Shown here: positions 4,677-8,205 of the stretch, one piece after another
Numbering within the stretch: the stretch's first letter is position 1
How the letters are laid out: each line of letters begins with the position of its first letter
NCBI GenBank assembly: GCA_964574335.1
Contig: CAZNNH010000229.1
Location: forward strand, 1-8,205
Direction of reading: 5' to 3'
DNA: 8,205 bases
Source: CAZNNH01 sp964574335
GTDB lineage: Bacteria > Acidobacteriota > Vicinamibacteria > Fen-336
Translations under genes and position numbers: made by a program
The notes under the pieces: model-generated
What the model was told of the DNA's origin: nothing
The model's input: the letters and a program-made list of their open reading frames with translations, nothing else
Database searches by the model: none

Positions 4677-6956
4677 ATGTCAGCGCGTAGCATGCTTCGT
4701 GGTGTCGGCCCCCTGCTGGCCGTGGCTGGATTGGCGGGCGCGCACGCCGCGGCGGGTCCCATCGAGCCGCCAGCGTCCGCAGTAGCGCGAGCCGGCGGCA
4801 AGACCGGAGACGTCGTGACCGGCTGCGTGCTCGACTCGGAAGGGAGCCGTGTCGCCGGCGCAGAGGTCCAGCTCGTGGAGCTCGGTCGTCAGATCCGGAC
4901 GGAGAGTGACGGCGGGTTCCGCTTCACCGCCGTGCCGGCAGGCCGGCACACGCTGAGGGTCCGCCATCCCCCGTTTGCTGCGGTGAATCGCAGCATACGA
5001 GTACCCGGCGAGGAGTCGATCGAGATCACGCTCGACGCCGACCTTCGCTTCCAGGACGAGGTGAGCGTCACCGCCACTCCCTGGGTGAGCCGGCCGCTCG
5101 AAACCGCACAGCAGGTCGGTCTCGTGGCCGCCGAGGACGCACGGCGCGAGAACGTGGCCTCGGTGGGCGAGGCGCTGGCGAGCGTACCGGGGATGGCCTT
5201 CATCCCTACCGGCAACGCCCTGGGCACGCCGGTGATTCGCGGCATCTCGGGGCATCGCATTCGGGTGATGAACGACGGCATCGCCCTCAACCACCAGCAG
5301 AACAGTTGGCGGCACTCGCCGAACGTCGAGCCCGCGTTTGCCGACCGGCTGGAGCTGGTTCAGGGACCGGCGAGCGTCCTCTACGGCCCCGACGCCATGG
5401 GCGGCGTGATCAACGTGGTGCACGCGCCTCTCCCCTTCGCCGCTGACGGCGGGCGGGTGCTGCATGGCGAGATCGCGCCCAGCTTTTCCAGCAACGCGGC
5501 CGAGTGGACGGGTCGCGGCCGACTGGAGGGTGCGCACGGCGGCCTGGGCTTCCGCCTTGATGTCCTGCGGAGGGCAGGGGACGACATCGAGACGCCGAGC
5601 AAGACGCTCGAGAACACGGACTACGCGCAGACCAATGCCGCGGTGACGGTGGGCCATAGCGGCTCCTGGGGGAACGTCCGTCTGTGCTGGCACCACTGGG
5701 AGGACGAGACGGGGTTCTATCGTCCCGCCGGCTTCCGCCTCGACCTGCACGACGACCTGTTCGTCGCCGATGCTCGCGCTCCCACTCGCGCCGGAGTGTT
5801 CGAGCTGCTGGCGTCCAGGCAACAGAACCGTCGCACGGCCTTCCCGTCAGGGCTGAGCGGCCCGCCGGGCGTCGACCTCGATCTGGTCACCCTCACCGGC
5901 CGCTTGGGTTTCGAGCACCGCCCGCTGGGCATGCTGAGGGGCCGTGTCGCGGTCGAGTACACGGGGCTCGACAACGAAGCCATCGTCGGCCAGCTCGTTC
6001 CGGATTACGAAGGCGACGGCTTCGCACTGATGGCGTACGAGGATGCGCGTCTCTGGCCGAGCGACGATGGAGGGTTCGACCGAGTCGTTCTGAGCCTTGG
6101 CATGCGCTGGGACACCCAAAGGCTCGACATGGCCCCATTCCCGGCATGGCAGCTCGGGCCGAGAGTCACCAGGGACTACTCCGCCGTGACCGGGGCGCTC
6201 GGGGCCGTGGTGCGGCTGGGACGCGACGTCGCCCTGGCGGGGAGCCTGGCTCGAGGCTGGCGTCCGCCCAACGCCTTCGAGCTCTTCGCCCGTGGCGAGC
6301 ACGGCGGTGTCGCCGCGTTCCAGCTCGGGAACCCCGATCTGGTCGAGGAGTCGAACGTCAACGGCGAGATCGATCTTCGCTACGAGGGGAGACGCCTCAG
6401 GGGTCGGATCTCCGCCTATCGCAACCAGATCGACGACTACATCTACCTCGCCGACTCGGGCGACGTCGAGGCCGGCCTGCCGGTGTTCGTCCACCGTCAA
6501 GGTGATGCGCGGATCCAGGGGATCGAGACGAAGGTCGAGGCGGCGCTTCTGGAGCTGGTGCGGGTCGGACTCGGCTATGCGTCGATCGACACACGAAACA
6601 AGGCCACCTCCGGCCGTCTCCCCCAGACGCCACCCCGTCGCCTGCTGGCAACCCTGAGATTCGAGCGAGACCGCATGGCGCGCTTGTCGCAGGTCTTCCT
6701 CGAAGTCGATGGTGCCATCGTGGGGAAAGGAACGGTCTCCGGACCCGACGAGCCTCTCGGCACGCCGACCGACGCCTACCAGGTCTTCGACCTGAAGGCA
6801 GGTCTTACGGTGCCGCTCGGCGGAAAGGCGCTGGGCATCGACATCGCCGTTCGCAACCTTCTCGACACCGAGTACACCGACTTCCTGTGGAGCTACAAGC
6901 CGTTTGCCTCGAACCCGGGCCGCGATGTGCGTGTGGTAATGAGCTTCAGCTTCTGA
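4677..6956 (+). CDS. TonB-dependent outer-membrane receptor with N-terminal carboxypeptidase-regulatory-like domain
   Basis: A 759-residue outer-membrane transporter, energised by TonB-ExbB-ExbD, for a scarce substrate. Residues 1-26 look like a signal peptide (MLRGVGPLLAVAGLAGAHA then AAG). Residues about 44-122 form a carboxypeptidase-regulatory-like/CNA-B type beta-sandwich (TGCVLDSEGSRVAGAEVQL, then DGGFRFTAVPAGRHTLRV). A TonB-box-like DEVSVTATP follows at 127-135. The plug domain (about 140-250) contains SVGEALASVPGM, TPVIRGISGHRIRVMNDG and LVQGPASVLYGPDAMGGVINVV. The remainder is a beta-barrel with alternating aromatic/polar strands, ending in the expected terminal Phe (MSFSF). The plug loop NHQQNSWRHSPN (205-216) holds two His residues that could touch substrate. 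Position after fur and a His/Cys protein argues for a metal or metal complex; substrate is otherwise unknown. Start chosen by GGAGGAGGAG and the signal peptide. The 3' end overlaps the convergent transpeptidase gene by 11 bases. Confidence 0.93.
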   Translation: MSARSMLRGVGPLLAVAGLAGAHAAAGPIEPPASAVARAGGKTGDVVTGCVLDSEGSRVAGAEVQLVELGRQIRTESDGGFRFTAVPAGRHTLRVRHPPFAAVNRSIRVPGEESIEITLDADLRFQDEVSVTATPWVSRPLETAQQVGLVAAEDARRENVASVGEALASVPGMAFIPTGNALGTPVIRGISGHRIRVMNDGIALNHQQNSWRHSPNVEPAFADRLELVQGPASVLYGPDAMGGVINVVHAPLPFAADGGRVLHGEIAPSFSSNAAEWTGRGRLEGAHGGLGFRLDVLRRAGDDIETPSKTLENTDYAQTNAAVTVGHSGSWGNVRLCWHHWEDETGFYRPAGFRLDLHDDLFVADARAPTRAGVFELLASRQQNRRTAFPSGLSGPPGVDLDLVTLTGRLGFEHRPLGMLRGRVAVEYTGLDNEAIVGQLVPDYEGDGFALMAYEDARLWPSDDGGFDRVVLSLGMRWDTQRLDMAPFPAWQLGPRVTRDYSAVTGALGAVVRLGRDVALAGSLARGWRPPNAFELFARGEHGGVAAFQLGNPDLVEESNVNGEIDLRYEGRRLRGRISAYRNQIDDYIYLADSGDVEAGLPVFVHRQGDARIQGIETKVEAALLELVRVGLGYASIDTRNKATSGRLPQTPPRRLLATLRFERDRMARLSQVFLEVDGAIVGKGTVSGPDEPLGTPTDAYQVFDLKAGLTVPLGGKALGIDIAVRNLLDTEYTDFLWSYKPFASNPGRDVRVVMSFSF

Positions 6957-8205
6957 CCAGCCAGTCCCCGAGGTCCGCCAGCAGCCGGGCCGTCACCTCG
7001 CGCGCGGCGCGGTTCACCCTCCGCGACGTCGGCTGGTGGGTGACGCGGACGCAGAAGGCCACCTCCGGCGCCTCGGCCGGAAGGAAACCGATGTAGTTGA
7101 CGTGGTAGCCGTGATGCCACTCGCTGGCGGTGCCCGTCTTCATCGCCACCGCCAGGTCCGGGGGCGACAGGCCGGCCGCCGTCCCCCCGGCTCGGGTGAC
7201 GGCGCGCATGGCCCGACGCATCGTCTCGAGCCAGGTCGGCTCGAGCACCCGTCGTCCTCCGGGCCGGCGCCGCGGCCGCCGCGCCAGGCCCAGGGGGCCG
7301 GTCTCGGCCGTCACCAGGGTCGGCTCCGGCATGACGCCGTCGGCGGCGAACACCGCGGCCAGCAAGGCGGCGTGCAGCGGCGTGATGTCCGTCGCCTCCA
7401 GGCCGATCGCCAGGTCGGCGAGCTGGCGCTCGGTGCCCTCCCGCTGCCGCACCCGGCCCGCCCACCTGCCCGGTACCACGCCCTCCCCGTCGAACCCGTA
7501 GCGGCGATACTCCTCGAGCAGCGCCTGTCGCCCCACCCGGATGCCGAGGTTGGCGAAGGCGATGTTGCAGCTCACCGCCAGCGCCTGGTCGAGGCCGTGG
7601 AGCGGGCCCGCCCGGTAGGGGCACCAGAGCGTGCCCCCCTGGTAGCTCTCGGATCCCTGGCAGGTCAAACGCGCGATCTCGGCGTCGGGGTCGAGCCCGG
7701 CGCGCAAGGCCGCCGTGGTGGTGATCAGCTTGGCGATGGAGGCCGGCTCCCGTCGTTGCTCGAAGGCGGCTCGGGGCTCGCGGCGCAAGGTCCGCGGGTC
7801 GCTCACGGCGGCCATCACGGTCCCGTCCCACGGGTCGAGCAGCACGATGCTTCCCCGGTACGGGCCGAGGGCGGCGAGCGAAAGCCGCGCCAGGTCGAGG
7901 TCGAGGCCCAGCCGCACGCCGGCAGGTCGGGGTGACCGGCCCGTCCAGCCCTCCGCCAGGCCGGGCGGAAGCCAGGCCTCGGCGACGTCCGTGGCCCGTT
8001 GGAAGAGGCCGGCGGCATCGAGGGCCCCGACCAGCTCCCCGCCGCGATCCCGGAGTAGGGTCTCCGCCCCGGCCGAGCGCCAGACGAGGGCCCGCTCCAG
8101 CCGGCGTCCCAGCCGGTGCCAGCGCAGCAGGCCGGCGGCCCCGGCCGCCACCTCCCGCGCCTCCGGCTCCCGCCCCGCCTCGAGCAGGGCCGCCGCTCGA
8201 TAGAT
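6946..8205 (-). CDS. Penicillin-binding protein transpeptidase domain protein (5' end beyond window)
   Basis: A serine D,D-transpeptidase that cross-links peptidoglycan in the periplasm, related to the class B (FtsI/PbpA) catalytic domain. Counting from an internal GTG at 8151, SIAK with nucleophile S138 is at 138-141, SCN at 194-196 and KTGTAS at 338-343. All three active-site motifs are intact. The segment before them (GSIVLLDPWDGTVMAAVSDP, 100-119) is typical of these domains. The frame stays open for 18 more codons to the window edge with no stop, and that part reads as amphipathic helix (AALLEAGREPEARE). The true start therefore probably lies outside, and GTG 8151 should not be taken as the start. 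The usual PBP dimerisation domain is not seen in the roughly 100 residues before the catalytic core; this region is helical, Arg-rich and possibly TPR-like. Between SCN and KTG there is an Arg/Pro-rich insertion (about 291-301). Partner genes such as a RodA/FtsW flippase may lie to the right. Confidence 0.9.
   Translation of the reverse strand: MYRAAALLEAGREPEAREVAAGAAGLLRWHRLGRRLERALVWRSAGAETLLRDRGGELVGALDAAGLFQRATDVAEAWLPPGLAEGWTGRSPRPAGVRLGLDLDLARLSLAALGPYRGSIVLLDPWDGTVMAAVSDPRTLRREPRAAFEQRREPASIAKLITTTAALRAGLDPDAEIARLTCQGSESYQGGTLWCPYRAGPLHGLDQALAVSCNIAFANLGIRVGRQALLEEYRRYGFDGEGVVPGRWAGRVRQREGTERQLADLAIGLEATDITPLHAALLAAVFAADGVMPEPTLVTAETGPLGLARRPRRRPGGRRVLEPTWLETMRRAMRAVTRAGGTAAGLSPPDLAVAMKTGTASEWHHGYHVNYIGFLPAEAPEVAFCVRVTHQPTSRRVNRAAREVTARLLADLGDWLVRS

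Noticed and set aside
4680..5822. Minus-strand open frame of 380 codons opposite the receptor
   Set aside because: It mirrors the receptor N-terminus and plug, which have clear domain signatures; the antisense translation shows none.
7036..7935. Plus-strand open frame opposite the transpeptidase
   Set aside because: Low-complexity shadow of a gene whose three active-site motifs are intact on the minus strand.

Overview
The window is strongly GC-rich, densely coded DNA from a diderm (Gram-negative-type) bacterium. A TonB-dependent outer-membrane receptor and a probable lipoprotein phosphatase require an outer membrane or periplasm. The carboxypeptidase-regulatory-like domain at the receptor's N-terminus, the very high GC and the gene mix suit phyla such as Acidobacteriota, Myxococcota or Methylomirabilota/Rokubacteria. 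No marker here fixes the lineage. I see no rRNA, tRNA, CRISPR array, insertion sequence, transposase or phage gene.

Left block (1-2778, minus strand): three genes in one direction with gaps of about 30 bases, probably one operon. Transcription runs from an HtpX-like membrane M48 metalloprotease, through a polytopic membrane metallophosphoesterase of the YkuE/YaeI type, to an ECF-type sigma factor cut by the left edge. The sigma gene has no ATG. It most likely starts at a GTG at 604.

Middle block (2942-6956, plus strand): a 163-base divergent intergenic region precedes a HAD-IIIB acid phosphatase resembling the e(P4)/class B family. A hairpin and a clear ATGCAAC operator-like palindrome then lead into a three-gene metal-homeostasis cassette. 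This consists of a Fur-family repressor, a small one-pass His/Asp/Cys protein whose ATG overlaps the fur stop (ATGA), and a TonB-dependent receptor. The layout suggests autoregulated, metal-responsive uptake; zinc or iron are the best guesses. The repressor's predicted start codon lies inside the third operator half-site and just downstream of a -10-like box, so its mRNA may be leaderless.

Right block (6946-8205, minus strand): a penicillin-binding-protein transpeptidase with all three active-site motifs, running off the right edge. Its 3' end overlaps the receptor gene by 11 bases, tail to tail.

The most interesting points are the fur operator/start-codon architecture with the small His/Cys protein, and the membrane phosphoesterase in which two catalytic motifs depart from consensus. 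I found nothing that amounts to a clearly new defence or mobile system.
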